64,000 bases of DNA from Clostridium_AM sp900759715 (GCA_900759715.1 CAAEXF010000109.1:68860-132859), one strand, 5' to 3'. Positions 36,475-45,288 are shown, numbered from the stretch's first letter. The notes: generated from the letters alone by a model not told the origin. A program made the numbers and translations.

Positions 36475-37330
36475 AGATATAGTAAAAGCAGCTTTGCTTG
36501 ATAAGGCTGAAGAAGTCTCTCCATCGTGTAACATGTTTGAAAATATTAAATATGAAATTCAATCGAATAGGAGTGAAAAAAGATTTATGTTAAAAGAAAA
36601 GTTTTTACCGTTAAACTTAAATATAAAAAAATCTATTGTTGCTGCATCATGCGGTATATTTATAATTGCGGGATCAGTTCTTACATTTTCACCTAACATT
36701 AGGGCTTCAGCTCTTCAAGCCATAGATAAACATGTTAATGGTTATACAAGTATAAGGAATTACGATAAAGCACCATCAAAAGATGCACTAAAAAAAGATT
36801 TAGGATACGAAATAAAAATGCCAGCTTCCCTTCCAGGAGGATATAAATTAGTTGATAGTGATATATATGGTCATATTGATGGCTCAGCACCACCAGAAAA
36901 GCAATATGATAAGAAGGGAGCATGTGCAACATATTCAAAAGATATGTTAAGAAAAGAAGCCATATCATTGGATGCTTTTAAAGCGGGAGCAGAAGAAGAT
37001 TTACCAATATTTAAAAATTCTAAAACAGTAACTATTGGAACTACTACTGCTTACTGGACAGAATATACAGTGCATATATTACCTAATGATATGTTTGATA
37101 AAATGTCACAACAGCAAAAGGATGAACTTAATAAAGCTTCTGAAAATGGAAAAGAACTTTTAGTTATGGTTGGAAGTAATAAGGGCAAAAAGCTTAATGA
37201 GCAATTTAAAACTGCACATTCATTGAGATGGACAGATAACGGGGTAAATTATAAACTTGCTGATCAAAATAATAAATTGACTTTTGAGCAAATGTCAAAA
37301 ATGACTGAGAGTATAATAAACTCAAAATAA
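36452..37330 (+). CDS. probable anti-sigma factor with DUF4367-like outer domain
   Basis: A 292-residue single-span protein. The cytoplasmic part (about 1-60) precedes the span SIVAASCGIFIIAGSVL, then SPNIRASALQAIDKHVNGY. The outer part ends LRWTDNGVNYKLADQNNKLT with EQMSKMTESII, a DUF4367-like pattern. The ATG at 36452 is chosen because AGGAAGGAG lies just upstream; an upstream ATG at 36359 lacks a site and lies deep in the sigma gene. Context and topology indicate that it controls the preceding sigma factor. Confidence 0.75.
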   Translation: MSNQQQFKDIVKAALLDKAEEVSPSCNMFENIKYEIQSNRSEKRFMLKEKFLPLNLNIKKSIVAASCGIFIIAGSVLTFSPNIRASALQAIDKHVNGYTSIRNYDKAPSKDALKKDLGYEIKMPASLPGGYKLVDSDIYGHIDGSAPPEKQYDKKGACATYSKDMLRKEAISLDAFKAGAEEDLPIFKNSKTVTIGTTTAYWTEYTVHILPNDMFDKMSQQQKDELNKASENGKELLVMVGSNKGKKLNEQFKTAHSLRWTDNGVNYKLADQNNKLTFEQMSKMTESIINSK

Positions 37331-37381
37331 CCTGATGTGAAAAGAAACTTAATAACTTTATTGAAACAAATTAACAACAAA

Positions 37382-37409
37382 GGCTGCGTATTTAATTTTA
37401 TACGCAGCC
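37382..37409. terminator. bidirectional terminator between the anti-sigma gene and serS
   Basis: A perfect 10-bp stem, GGCTGCGTAT against ATACGCAGCC. On the plus strand it is followed by CCTATTATTATTTTATT. Confidence 0.75.
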
Positions 37410-37416
37410 CCTATTA

Positions 37417-38694
37417 TTATTTTATTACTGTCATTCCGCCCATATATGGTTGTAATGCAACTGGAATGTTTATAGAACCATCTTCATTTAAGTTGTTCTC
37501 TAAGAAAGCAATCAACATTCTTGGAGGTGCAACAACTGTATTATTTAATGTATGTGCAAAGTATTTGCCATTTTCACCATTTACACGAATTTTTAATCTA
37601 CGTGCTTGTGCATCACCTAAGTTAGAGCAGCTTCCTATTTCAAAGTATTTTTTCTGTCTAGGAGACCAAGCTTCTACGTCTACTGATTTTACTTTTAAGT
37701 CTGCTAAGTCACCAGAGCAGCACTCTAAAGTTCTTACTGGTATATCTAAAGAACGGAATAGATCTACTGTATTTTGCCATAATTTATCGTACCACATCAT
37801 GCTGTCTTCTGGCTTACATACAACAATCATTTCTTGCTTTTCAAATTGGTGAATTCTATATACTCCTCTTTCTTCAATACCATGAGCTCCTTTTTCTTTT
37901 CTGAAGCAAGGTGAGTAACTAGTTAATGTGTGTGGTAAAGATTCTTCTGGTAATATAGTATCAATAAATTTACCAATCATAGAATGCTCACTAGTTCCTA
38001 TTAAATATAAGTCTTCACCTTCTATTTTGTACATCATAGCGTCCATCTCTGCAAAACTCATAACACCAGTTACAACTTCACTACGAATCATGAAAGGTGG
38101 AATGCAATATGTAAAACCACGGTTTATCATAAAGTCTCTAGCATAGGAAATTACCGCAGAATGAAGTCTAGCTATGTCTCCCATTAAATAATAGAAACCA
38201 TTACCAGCGACTTTTCTAGCACTATCTAAATCAACTCCATTGAATTTTTCCATAATATCAGTATGATATGGAACCTCAAAATCAGGTACAACTGGCTCTC
38301 CATAACGCTCTACTTCTACGTTTTCACTATCGTCTTTACCAATTGGAACACTTGGATCAATTATATTTGGAATAGTCATCATATTCTTTTTGATTTTTTC
38401 TTCTAATTCGCCTTCTTTTGCTTCTAATTCTGCTAAACGCTCAGACTCTGCTGTAACCTTTTTCTTCATTTCTTCTGCTTCTTCTTTTTTGCCTTGAGCC
38501 ATTAATCCGCCGATTTCCTTTGAAATCTTGTTTCTATCAGCTCTTAAAGCATCTGCTTCTGTCTTTACGTTTCTAAGTTCAAGGTCCATAGCGATTACTT
38601 CATCTACTAAACCTAACTTATTATCCTGAAACTTTTTCTTCATGTTTTCCTTAACAATTTCTGGATTTTCTCTTACAAATCTTAAATCTAACAT
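37417..38694 (-). CDS. serS: seryl-tRNA synthetase
   Basis: A 425-residue class II synthetase that charges tRNA-Ser. The N-terminal arm is a long coiled coil (about 30-105). The catalytic core has YLIGTSEHSMIGKF, motif 2 SPCFRKEKGAHG and RVYRIHQFEKQEM-like sequence. Motif 3 reads TVVAPPRMLIAFLEN; many bacterial SerRS have a GLAVGR-type sequence there, so this enzyme belongs to a divergent SerRS branch. AGGAGG precedes the ATG. The upstream leader is a T-box with terminator, so expression rises when tRNA-Ser is uncharged. A second serS elsewhere in the genome is possible. Confidence 0.95.
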   Translation of the reverse strand: MLDLRFVRENPEIVKENMKKKFQDNKLGLVDEVIAMDLELRNVKTEADALRADRNKISKEIGGLMAQGKKEEAEEMKKKVTAESERLAELEAKEGELEEKIKKNMMTIPNIIDPSVPIGKDDSENVEVERYGEPVVPDFEVPYHTDIMEKFNGVDLDSARKVAGNGFYYLMGDIARLHSAVISYARDFMINRGFTYCIPPFMIRSEVVTGVMSFAEMDAMMYKIEGEDLYLIGTSEHSMIGKFIDTILPEESLPHTLTSYSPCFRKEKGAHGIEERGVYRIHQFEKQEMIVVCKPEDSMMWYDKLWQNTVDLFRSLDIPVRTLECCSGDLADLKVKSVDVEAWSPRQKKYFEIGSCSNLGDAQARRLKIRVNGENGKYFAHTLNNTVVAPPRMLIAFLENNLNEDGSINIPVALQPYMGGMTVIK

Positions 38695-38755
38695 AATTTT
38701 CCCTCCTAAGTTAAATGTAAATATTATTTTGTATTAAACCATAAGATAAAAAAAA

Positions 38756-38795
38756 CTTCCGTCCCATATATAAATATTTATATATGGGACGGAAG
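38756..38795 (-). terminator. T-box-controlled terminator of serS
   Basis: A perfect 20-bp self-complementary stem containing CTTCCGTCCCATATA; on the minus strand it runs straight into eight Ts. It is the switchable terminator of the T-box leader. Confidence 0.85.
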
Positions 38796-39000
38796 GAATC
38801 CGCGTTGCCACCCAAATTGCTGTTCTATAATAAGAACCAGCCACTCGACAGTAGTATAAAGGCTACCAACCTTTCGATTCATCACCGACAGCTCCAAAAG
38901 TGGAACGATTTAACATTTCACCGATTTTCACCAACCATCGGCTCTCTGAAGAAATTTATAAATCATAGCTTTTATCAACACTGTTTTCCTAATATATATT
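38756..39000 (-). promoter_or_regulatory. T-box leader of serS
   Basis: Read on the minus strand, the leader contains the T-box core GGGTGGCAACGCGG (38800-38813) just before the terminator, and upstream stem I elements: CAGAGAGCCGATGG, then GGTGAAAATCGG. A specifier candidate TCC (serine, tRNA-Ser GGA) occurs in CGTTCCACTTTTGG. Uncharged tRNA-Ser should stabilise the antiterminator and let polymerase reach serS, whose start lies about 60 bp after the terminator. The specifier assignment is inferred. Confidence 0.85.
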
Positions 39001-39008
39001 ATAACCTA

Positions 39009-39037
39009 ATTATACATAATTTTATACGTATTTGCAA
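39009..39037 (-). promoter_or_regulatory. SigA promoter of the serS T-box leader
   Basis: On the minus strand TTGCAA (39032-39037) and consensus TATAAT (39009-39014) are 17 bp apart; transcription should begin near 39002, at the 5' end of the T-box. Confidence 0.6.
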
Positions 39038-39218
39038 GTAAAGACTTAATTTAATATTTCTCACCAATTTATAACAGTCTAAGGGGTAAGGTATCATAAG
39101 CAGTTAATAAGAATAACCTATCTTTCTTACGGGCTAAATATTCAATTTTTAGGTCAAGAAAACTTATAGTAAGATTTACCGTAATTAACTTTAAGATAGA
39201 CTTTTTGATATCAGTATA

Positions 39219-40235
39219 TTATTTAAAAGCACCTTTATATTGCTCTGGATAATCAATATCTAGATTTCTGATTCTTGCTTCATTCAATACAAAGTATGGA
39301 TTTCTTAAAAGTTCCCTACCAATTGCAACTAAGTCTGCTCTATCATTTGATATTATTTCCTCCACCATATTAATATCTGTTACCAATCCAACAGCTATTG
39401 TAGGAATATTACATTTAGTCTTAATTGTATTTGAAAAATTAACTTGATATCCTGGGTACGTATTTATTTCTGCTGGAACCAATCCTCCTGTACTTACATG
39501 TACCATGTCAATATATTCTTTGACATCATTTATAATTTCAACCATGTCATGCAAACTTATTCCACCATTTTTATAATCATAAGCTGACACTCTAAGCAAA
39601 ATTGGTTTTTCCTTTGGCCATACTTCAACTACCGCTTGTAGTACTTCTTTAAGAAATCTTGTTCTATTTTTTATATTTCCGCCATATTCGTCTACTCTTA
39701 AGTTTGATAATGGTGATAGGAATTGGTGTATCAAATAGCCATGAGCTGCGTGTATTTCTATAGCATCAAATCCAGCCTCATCAGCTCTTTTAGCTGCCTC
39801 TTTAAAGCTTAGTATAATTTCTTTTATTTTATCTTTAGTTAATTCTTTAGGTAATGAACTTTTTTCATCAAATTTAACTGAACTTGGAGCCACAACTTCA
39901 CCAGCTGTTCCTACATATTTTCTTCCACCATGATTTAATTGAATAGCAATTTTAGAACCATACTTCTTAACGCCATGAACAATGTTTTTTAATCCATCTA
40001 CGTGAACATCATCCCAAATTCCTAAATCATTATCTGTTATTCTTCCATTTTTAGCTACTCCTGTAGCTTCAACTATTATAAGACCAACACCACCAATAGC
40101 TCTTGTAACATAATGATTGTAGTGAAATTCATTTGCTTTACCTGTCTCATCAGAAGAATACATGCACATCGGTGGCATAACAATTCTGTTCTTTAAATTT
40201 GTATTTTTTAAAATATAACTTTTGAAGGTATTCAT
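39219..40235 (-). CDS. namA: NADPH dehydrogenase NamA (old yellow enzyme family)
   Basis: The 338-residue length equals that of the YqjM/NamA group of FMN-dependent ene-reductases. Key stretches are IVMPPMCMYSSDE with the redox-tuning cysteine, IQLNHGGRK, the active-site IEIHAAHGYLIHQFLSPLSN and GRELLRNPYF. It reduces activated C=C bonds of enals, enones or nitro compounds with NADPH. It is divergent from an HxlR-type regulator, with a TACTTT-GA-AAAGTA palindrome in between, which suggests induction by electrophiles or quinones, as known for such pairs. Confidence 0.9.
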   Translation of the reverse strand: MNTFKSYILKNTNLKNRIVMPPMCMYSSDETGKANEFHYNHYVTRAIGGVGLIIVEATGVAKNGRITDNDLGIWDDVHVDGLKNIVHGVKKYGSKIAIQLNHGGRKYVGTAGEVVAPSSVKFDEKSSLPKELTKDKIKEIILSFKEAAKRADEAGFDAIEIHAAHGYLIHQFLSPLSNLRVDEYGGNIKNRTRFLKEVLQAVVEVWPKEKPILLRVSAYDYKNGGISLHDMVEIINDVKEYIDMVHVSTGGLVPAEINTYPGYQVNFSNTIKTKCNIPTIAVGLVTDINMVEEIISNDRADLVAIGRELLRNPYFVLNEARIRNLDIDYPEQYKGAFK

Positions 40236-40293
40236 AATTTTAATCTCCTTTTATTTAAATTTCTTGCTTATTGTCATTATATTTTATATACTA

Positions 40294-40307
40294 TACTTTG
40301 AAAAGTA
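40294..40307. promoter_or_regulatory. candidate HxlR operator between namA and the regulator
   Basis: TACTTTGAAAAGTA is a perfect 6-2-6 palindrome in the 144-bp divergent spacer. Its TACT...AGTA ends are like operators of YodB/HxlR-type repressors. Binding here would affect both promoters. Confidence 0.45.
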
Positions 40308-40379
40308 GTGATATTTTTTTCATATAATTTCAAAAAAGTAAGTAATGTGATAAATCAATAGATGAAAGGAATTTTATTT

Positions 40380-40715
40380 ATGTCAGAAATTAAACTTGAA
40401 CGTGGAAATCCTTCTGATAAATGTCCTATAGAAGCGGCAATAGATATCATAGGTAGCAAATGGACATTTCTAATAATAAGAGATTTATTAATAGACGGAA
40501 CAATAAGATTTGGTGATTTGTTACGTTCTCTAGAAGGAATAAGCCCAAAAACCCTATCTCTTAGACTTCGCGAATTAGAAAAATTCGGTTTAGTTAATAG
40601 AATCGTTTATCCAGAAATTCCTCCAAAAGTTGAATATGAATTAACTGAAAAAGGCAAAAAATTAGAAGCTGTATTTATAGAATTGAAGAAGTGGGGACTT
40701 ACAATTATAGAGTAA
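40380..40715 (+). CDS. HxlR/MarR-type winged-helix transcriptional regulator
   Basis: A 111-residue HxlR-family regulator. CPIEAAIDIIGSKWTFLIIRDL is the family signature, with the redox-sensitive N-terminal cysteine (C13) seen in YodB and HypR. ISPKTLSLRLRELEKFGLV and YELTEKGKKL complete the winged helix. The ATG at 40380 is chosen because AAAGGA lies upstream; an ATG at 40362 precedes that site. It is divergent from namA and probably represses it until electrophiles modify the cysteine. Regulation of namA is inferred from position. Confidence 0.88.
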   Translation: MSEIKLERGNPSDKCPIEAAIDIIGSKWTFLIIRDLLIDGTIRFGDLLRSLEGISPKTLSLRLRELEKFGLVNRIVYPEIPPKVEYELTEKGKKLEAVFIELKKWGLTIIE

Positions 40716-40806
40716 TAAAAAATTCTATGTTACTATTTGAAAGTAAATTATTCTTAATTTAACTATTAACATTAATAGTGTTACCTATATACAGTGAAAC
40801 TAATTA

Positions 40807-41034
40807 GAAAGTTAACTTATGCAGAGGGACATGTTTCCAAAGCTGAAGTAGATTTAAAAACTTTGTGTCAGTCTTAGTGAAGGGCTTTAAGAGAACCTTA
40901 GAACTTTAGAGTTGTTTGAGCACAGCGAGTTCTCGAAAGTTCTTAGGTTGTCTTGAAACACAAACTTTAGACTGGCTAAAAGTTTTTAACGTACTAAAGC
41001 TTGGAAACATATCCCGGCGTATAAGTTAACTTTC
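40807..41034. repeat. long imperfect palindrome (228 bp)
   Basis: The left half from GAAAGTTAACTTAT and the right half ending ATAAGTTAACTTTC are reverse complements over their full length, with small mismatches and indels. Matching blocks include GTTTCCAA, TTAAAAACTTT, CAGTCT, AACCT and AGAACTTT. A transcript would fold into one long interrupted hairpin. It contains no reading frame of note and lies between the convergent HxlR gene and a broken MerR gene. It could be a MITE-like element or a stable RNA. Confidence 0.7.
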
Positions 41035-41061
41035 GGCCTTAATTATCTATAAAGCAACTAT

Positions 41062-41399
41062 TTATTCTTTTGTCACAGGTATTTGAATTTCAGTAATGTA
41101 CTCTTTAGGATTCTTAACTGACCACCCTCCTTAATCTCTTCTTTTCGAATGGCTAACATAGAAGATAAAAATTCAGAAGTTTGATCATAATCTATTATTT
41201 CTGTTATCTTATTTAAAGAAAACCCCAAATCCTTAAGGGCTAAAATTTTATTGAGTCTAGGTAATTGTGCAGCAGAATAATATCTATAACCAGTAGAATC
41301 ATCTAGCTTTACAGGTTTTAGCAAGCCAATCTCATCATAGTGTCTTAGAGCCTTTATGGATACTCTATTTAATTTTGAAAAATCACCAATTTTGAACAT
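41062..41399 (-). pseudogene. MerR family regulator, internally deleted and frameshifted
   Basis: From ATG 41397-41399, with TAGGAG upstream, the first 90 residues are a good MerR DNA-binding domain (MFKIGDFSKLNRVSIKALRHY, GLLKPVKLDDSTGYRYYS, LKDLGFSLNKITEII). The frame then ends at 41073 after GGQLRILKSTLLKFKYL. In the next frame, the last codons read NPKEYITEIQIPVTKE and stop at 41062, which is the usual C-terminus of GyrI-type effector domains. Intact members are about 270 residues, so some 150 residues are lost by an internal deletion. The regulator is probably nonfunctional as a sensor, although the DNA-binding domain could still be made. Confidence 0.7.
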
Positions 41400-41514
41400 T
41401 TTAACAACTCCTATATGCATATATGAGGACTATATCATTATAATAAACCCTTCCATAAGAGGAGAGTCAATATATAACTTTCAAATAATTATTAACCTTA
41501 ATTTTGTGATCTAA

Positions 41515-42771
41515 CTAATATATATCATTTTCCCTTCTAACGCTATTAGCACCGTTTTTGTCCATTATTAAAGAAATGATATATAAAACCAATACTGGTG
41601 TTATCAATAATGAAGTACATGCTATACCAATGCTTATAGAAATTTTTGTGGCTATGATCCCAATAATTGGTCCGCCTAAAATTTGTCCTAAAGCATTAAA
41701 TTGTCCATTCATAGAAAGTATAGTAGCTCTTGCATTGTCATCTATATGATTATTTAACCATGCATTAAATATAGGCTCATTTATAGTTCTAAACATGTTT
41801 GTTGATAAATAAGTCACTAGCATTAAAGTAAAGTTTCTTGTAAGTGCAAATAGTAACATGCACAAAATATAAAATATGTTTATGCCTAGTAGTACCTTTC
41901 CGCTTTCATTCTTATCTTCTTTCTCTAGCTTCTTTGATATAAATTGCATTACTATAGCACTTAATATCATTCCTATAATTCCAAATATACCGAACCAAGT
42001 TACTGGCTGAAGATTTCCAAGCTGTGGAAGTGTGGTATCCTGCAGAAAATGTGCATTGGAAAGTCTATCATAACCTTCGCTGGATAAACCATGAAACAGA
42101 GTTATAGAAAGCAAAATCATTACTATGGCTTTACTTTTCACAAATTTAAATCCCGTTTTAAAAGTGTACTCCATCTTTTTAAAAGTATTTAAATCTTCAG
42201 GAGCAGATGGTTTAAAATTGTTTTCCGGCATATACACTGCTAAAAATAATGCGAAAACTATAAACAAACATCCACTGACTATAATAGGCAGTCTAACGGA
42301 TAAATTACCTATTATGGTGCTTAGTATTATTCCAATAACTGTACCTATTTGTCCTGCCTGTGCTCCTCTTATATACATTTGATCTAGTTCCTTAGTTTTC
42401 TCTTCCTCTGCAATCCAAGCTTCAACAGACCCACTAACAAAGGTGGAACCTAATCCCCATATTACCTGTGCTGCAAGTACAAAGATAAAACTAGCAACTG
42501 AACCTTCTAAGATAAATCCTAATCCTATTAAGACTGCACCAATAATAATAGATAGCTTACGGCTGTATACATCTGCAACTATACCTGTAGGAATTTCAAA
42601 TAGAAAACATGCGGTTTCCAGCGTAGTTCCAACAAGTATAAGTTGAAGTGGATTTAAATGAACCTTTTCAATGTGGTACACTATCATAACTGTAGCTGCC
42701 AATGAAAAACACATTGCTGTAATAGCTGAAAATAATAAATAAATTTTATATGCTGAAAGTTTTTTAATCAT
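41515..42771 (-). CDS. MFS transporter (drug efflux type)
   Basis: A 418-residue twelve-span major facilitator. LETACFLFEIPTGIVADVYSR and KLSIIIGAVLIGLGF carry the loop 2-3 signature, and the middle has a charged loop (EEEKTKELDQMYIRG). It resembles the group of proton-coupled exporters of unknown drugs and lies downstream of the broken MerR gene's upstream side on the same strand, so MerR may once have controlled it. The start MIKKLSAYKIYLLF has no strong site visible. The substrate is not known. Confidence 0.85.
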   Translation of the reverse strand: MIKKLSAYKIYLLFSAITAMCFSLAATVMIVYHIEKVHLNPLQLILVGTTLETACFLFEIPTGIVADVYSRKLSIIIGAVLIGLGFILEGSVASFIFVLAAQVIWGLGSTFVSGSVEAWIAEEEKTKELDQMYIRGAQAGQIGTVIGIILSTIIGNLSVRLPIIVSGCLFIVFALFLAVYMPENNFKPSAPEDLNTFKKMEYTFKTGFKFVKSKAIVMILLSITLFHGLSSEGYDRLSNAHFLQDTTLPQLGNLQPVTWFGIFGIIGMILSAIVMQFISKKLEKEDKNESGKVLLGINIFYILCMLLFALTRNFTLMLVTYLSTNMFRTINEPIFNAWLNNHIDDNARATILSMNGQFNALGQILGGPIIGIIATKISISIGIACTSLLITPVLVLYIISLIMDKNGANSVRRENDIY

Positions 42772-42869
42772 TAACTATTCACCGTCCTTATATTATAAAT
42801 AAATTTGCTTTTACTTTGTAATCTAGATATTTTAAATATATAAATCATCTTATCTCCTTAAATAAAAAA

Positions 42870-42899
42870 GCTGCAAATGAACACAAGTTCACTTACAGC
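42870..42899 (-). terminator. hairpin with minus-strand U-run, possible terminator
   Basis: GCTGCAAATGAAC and GTTCACTTACAGC form a stem with two mismatches; the minus strand continues CTTTTTTATTT. No gene on the minus strand ends here, so an untranslated transcript may terminate. Confidence 0.5.
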
Positions 42900-43027
42900 C
42901 TCATAATCATATGACCTAAATATAAACATGAAATATAGGACTTTAATTTATATAACTTATTACCAAGCTATATAGTTTAAAATCTTATATTATATTTATA
43001 AATGCAGCAAAAATAGGCATAAAAATA

Positions 43028-43200
43028 CCGTGTTTAGAACACGGCTTTCCTACTATGCAAATAAGGTGTAACATGCTCATTAAAATATTAATTATTTTAG
43101 AAGTACACAAATAAACACGGCAGCAATTAATATTTTAAAAATTAATCCCGCCACGAATAAATCTTGAATAAATCAAGATTTTTCAACGTACTTTCTAAAA
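43028..43200 (-). ncRNA. possible small RNA in the 843-bp gap 42772-43614
   Basis: Read on the minus strand, the stretch has a hairpin near CTTGATTTATTCAAG, a second stem CGTGGCGG against GCTGCCGTG, and a terminator-like stem CCGTGTT/AACACGG at 43028-43044 followed by TATTTTTAT. A second hairpin with a U-run lies at 42870-42899. No convincing reading frame is present. The 43200-43614 part is AT-rich with the promoter of the DUF1361 gene and shows nothing else. Boundaries are guesses. Confidence 0.3.
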
Positions 43201-43614
43201 ACAATCCTTATTCAGTTAGTTTAGTTAAAAACTACCTCTTTTTGCATATTTACAACACCTTTACATTTATATTTTTTTCATGTTTATATTTAAATCTATT
43301 TATATTATATATGAATTTAGGATTTTTTCAATGCACTTTTACCTCAATTATGATACATTCTCAAATTTAACTAAAATACCATATTAGATATCTCCAATAC
43401 GGTTATTAATTACATATATTTAAAGATTACTATTATTTCAACAACACCGAATACTTTCTTTTTATGAAAAATGCTTATACAAAAGTGGTAAATCTTAGAG
43501 AAAAAGAGCCGATGTTTGTTTAGTTATATATACTATAATGGAAGTAGTATTATAATTAGTATATAAAAGGTATACTTAGGGTATATTTACCTAATGTGAG
43601 ATGGAGGAAAAAGT

Positions 43615-44304
43615 ATGCTATTATTTTTAAAACAGTCCAATCAAAACTTATATCATTTAACCACCAAGCTTATTGTAATAACCATAATAGCTAGCATATT
43701 TGTATTTTGTAGAGCTATTTTCTGCGGCTCTGGAGGCTACCTTTTTTTAATATGGAATATATTTTTAGCATGGCTCCCATTTTATTTTAGTTTAATTTAT
43801 ACAAACTATAAGTTTAGAATAAATTTTTGCCAATACATAATTGGCTTATTATGGCTTGTTTTTTATCCTAATGCACCTTATATATTAACAGACTTTATTC
43901 ACCTATCAAAATATAAATTTTATGAAAATAAATCATATGAAATAATCTTTAGTTCAAACTTTGCTATATGGTATGATTTCTTTTTAATTAGCATTTTTGT
44001 AATTATTGGTTTAGTATTAAGTTTTATCTCATTATCTATTATGCACAAATATATAAAGGAAAAATATAACTATATTTTAGGGTGGCTTTTTATTCTTATA
44101 ATTTGTATGCTAAGCAGTTTCGGAATTTATTTAGGAAGATTTGCAAGGGTAAATAGTTGGGAGTTAGTAACTAATCCTTTGTATTTATTAAATGTTATTT
44201 TTAATAGTTTTAATCTTCAAGGACTAATTTTTACTATCCTGTTTGGCATTCTAATTCTCATTTTCTATTTAACCTTTTTCTTAATGAATAAATATCATTC
44301 TTAA
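43615..44304 (+). CDS. DUF1361 domain-containing membrane protein
   Basis: A 229-residue protein with about seven spans. The DUF1361 marks are visible: FYPNAPYILTDFIHLS, WYDFFLISIFVIIGL and a polar stretch GIYLGRFARVNSWELVTNP. The family is widespread in Firmicutes without assigned function. AGATGGAGG precedes the ATG. It is convergent with a PAP2 phosphatase gene, with only 46 bp between stops, which may hint at lipid or envelope metabolism. Confidence 0.8.
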   Translation: MLLFLKQSNQNLYHLTTKLIVITIIASIFVFCRAIFCGSGGYLFLIWNIFLAWLPFYFSLIYTNYKFRINFCQYIIGLLWLVFYPNAPYILTDFIHLSKYKFYENKSYEIIFSSNFAIWYDFFLISIFVIIGLVLSFISLSIMHKYIKEKYNYILGWLFILIICMLSSFGIYLGRFARVNSWELVTNPLYLLNVIFNSFNLQGLIFTILFGILILIFYLTFFLMNKYHS

Positions 44305-44350
44305 AAATTTACCTAGGATAGCTATAGTTATATCCAAATTAGTAAAAATG

Positions 44351-44920
44351 CTAATAATAAGTTAAACATTTATAAACAAGATTTAAATAGTCTATGATTT
44401 CACTGTGAAATATATTTATCACCAACATAGAACACAAAAGTCCTAAAACAATTCCTGTAACAACATCTGTAGGATAATGCACATTTAAATAAATTCTAGA
44501 AAAAGCAATTAATGAAGCTAAAATTACCACAAAAATGCTTAATCGATTATTCATCATAATAAATATACCTGCGGCTGCAAAGGAAGATGCAGTGTGTCCT
44601 GATGGAAAGGAATATGTTATAGGCTTTGATATTAGCAGCTTATTTTCTTTCATATTAACAAAGGGTCTTGTCCTCTTTATTAGATTTTTTATTATCCCTT
44701 CGCCAATAATTGTTGTTACAATCAAAGAAGTAATTAACATATAGCCTTCAACCCTATAATTCTCATTATTTATCAAATATATCGAAATAATCACCCATAC
44801 TATACCACCATTACCCATGACAGTAATCAGTGGCATTATTTTATCAAGTATTGAACATCGAAATTTTTTATTTAATAAATTCAACATTTTTATATCAACA
44901 TTCTGTAAATAATTTATCAT
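44351..44920 (-). CDS. PAP2 family phosphatase
   Basis: A 189-residue membrane enzyme with the three PAP2 motifs: KRTRPF (motif 1), FPSGHTASSF (motif 2) and SRIYLNVHYPTDVVTG (motif 3), all with catalytic His and Arg. It dephosphorylates lipid phosphates such as undecaprenyl pyrophosphate or phosphatidylglycerol phosphate. Six membrane spans are predicted. It has about 370 bp before the next gene (an ECF sigma operon), which is divergent. An undecaprenyl role would fit the envelope-stress theme but is inferred. Confidence 0.88.
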   Translation of the reverse strand: MINYLQNVDIKMLNLLNKKFRCSILDKIMPLITVMGNGGIVWVIISIYLINNENYRVEGYMLITSLIVTTIIGEGIIKNLIKRTRPFVNMKENKLLISKPITYSFPSGHTASSFAAAGIFIMMNNRLSIFVVILASLIAFSRIYLNVHYPTDVVTGIVLGLLCSMLVINIFHSEIIDYLNLVYKCLTYY

Positions 44921-45288
44921 ATAATAATCACTTCCCTTCTATCTTTTTATATACAATAGGTTGTCTTTAAATGCACCGCAATCAAATCCATCCTTATCAT
45001 ATTTCTTTACTTAATATATTCATTATGCAATAGAAAGGTTAAGAACAGATTATAAATATCTTAAGAAAATCTTAAAAGTATTCTTTAACAATTTCAATTT
45101 GAACTAAAACTCAAATGACACCTAACAAAAATCTTTTTTAAAAATCTTTGTCACAATTTTTAATACTCATGTGTTAATATTATAGATACCAAAATTGAAG
45201 AAAGAAAAAGGTATCAAAAATATTCTAGAATATATCAATCAAAAGCTTTTGAACAAGGTTACCTAGAGAGGAGGAACGCAGCAAAAGT
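44921..45288. other. intergenic region before the ECF/ABC operon
   Basis: This 368-bp AT-rich gap holds the divergent promoters of the PAP2 gene and the sigma/ABC operon. TATTCTAGAATA at about 45222 is a short palindrome. No reading frame with a ribosome binding site was found, and no ECF consensus is convincing. Confidence 0.4.

Noticed and set aside
42934..43089. 31-codon minus-strand frame beginning MSMLHLICIV
   Set aside because: No ribosome binding site, and it crosses the terminator-like hairpin at 43028.
43164..43370. 68-codon hydrophobic frame on the plus strand
   Set aside because: AT-rich sequence gives Phe/Leu/Ile-rich frames by chance; there is no ribosome binding site and it overlaps the possible minus-strand RNA.
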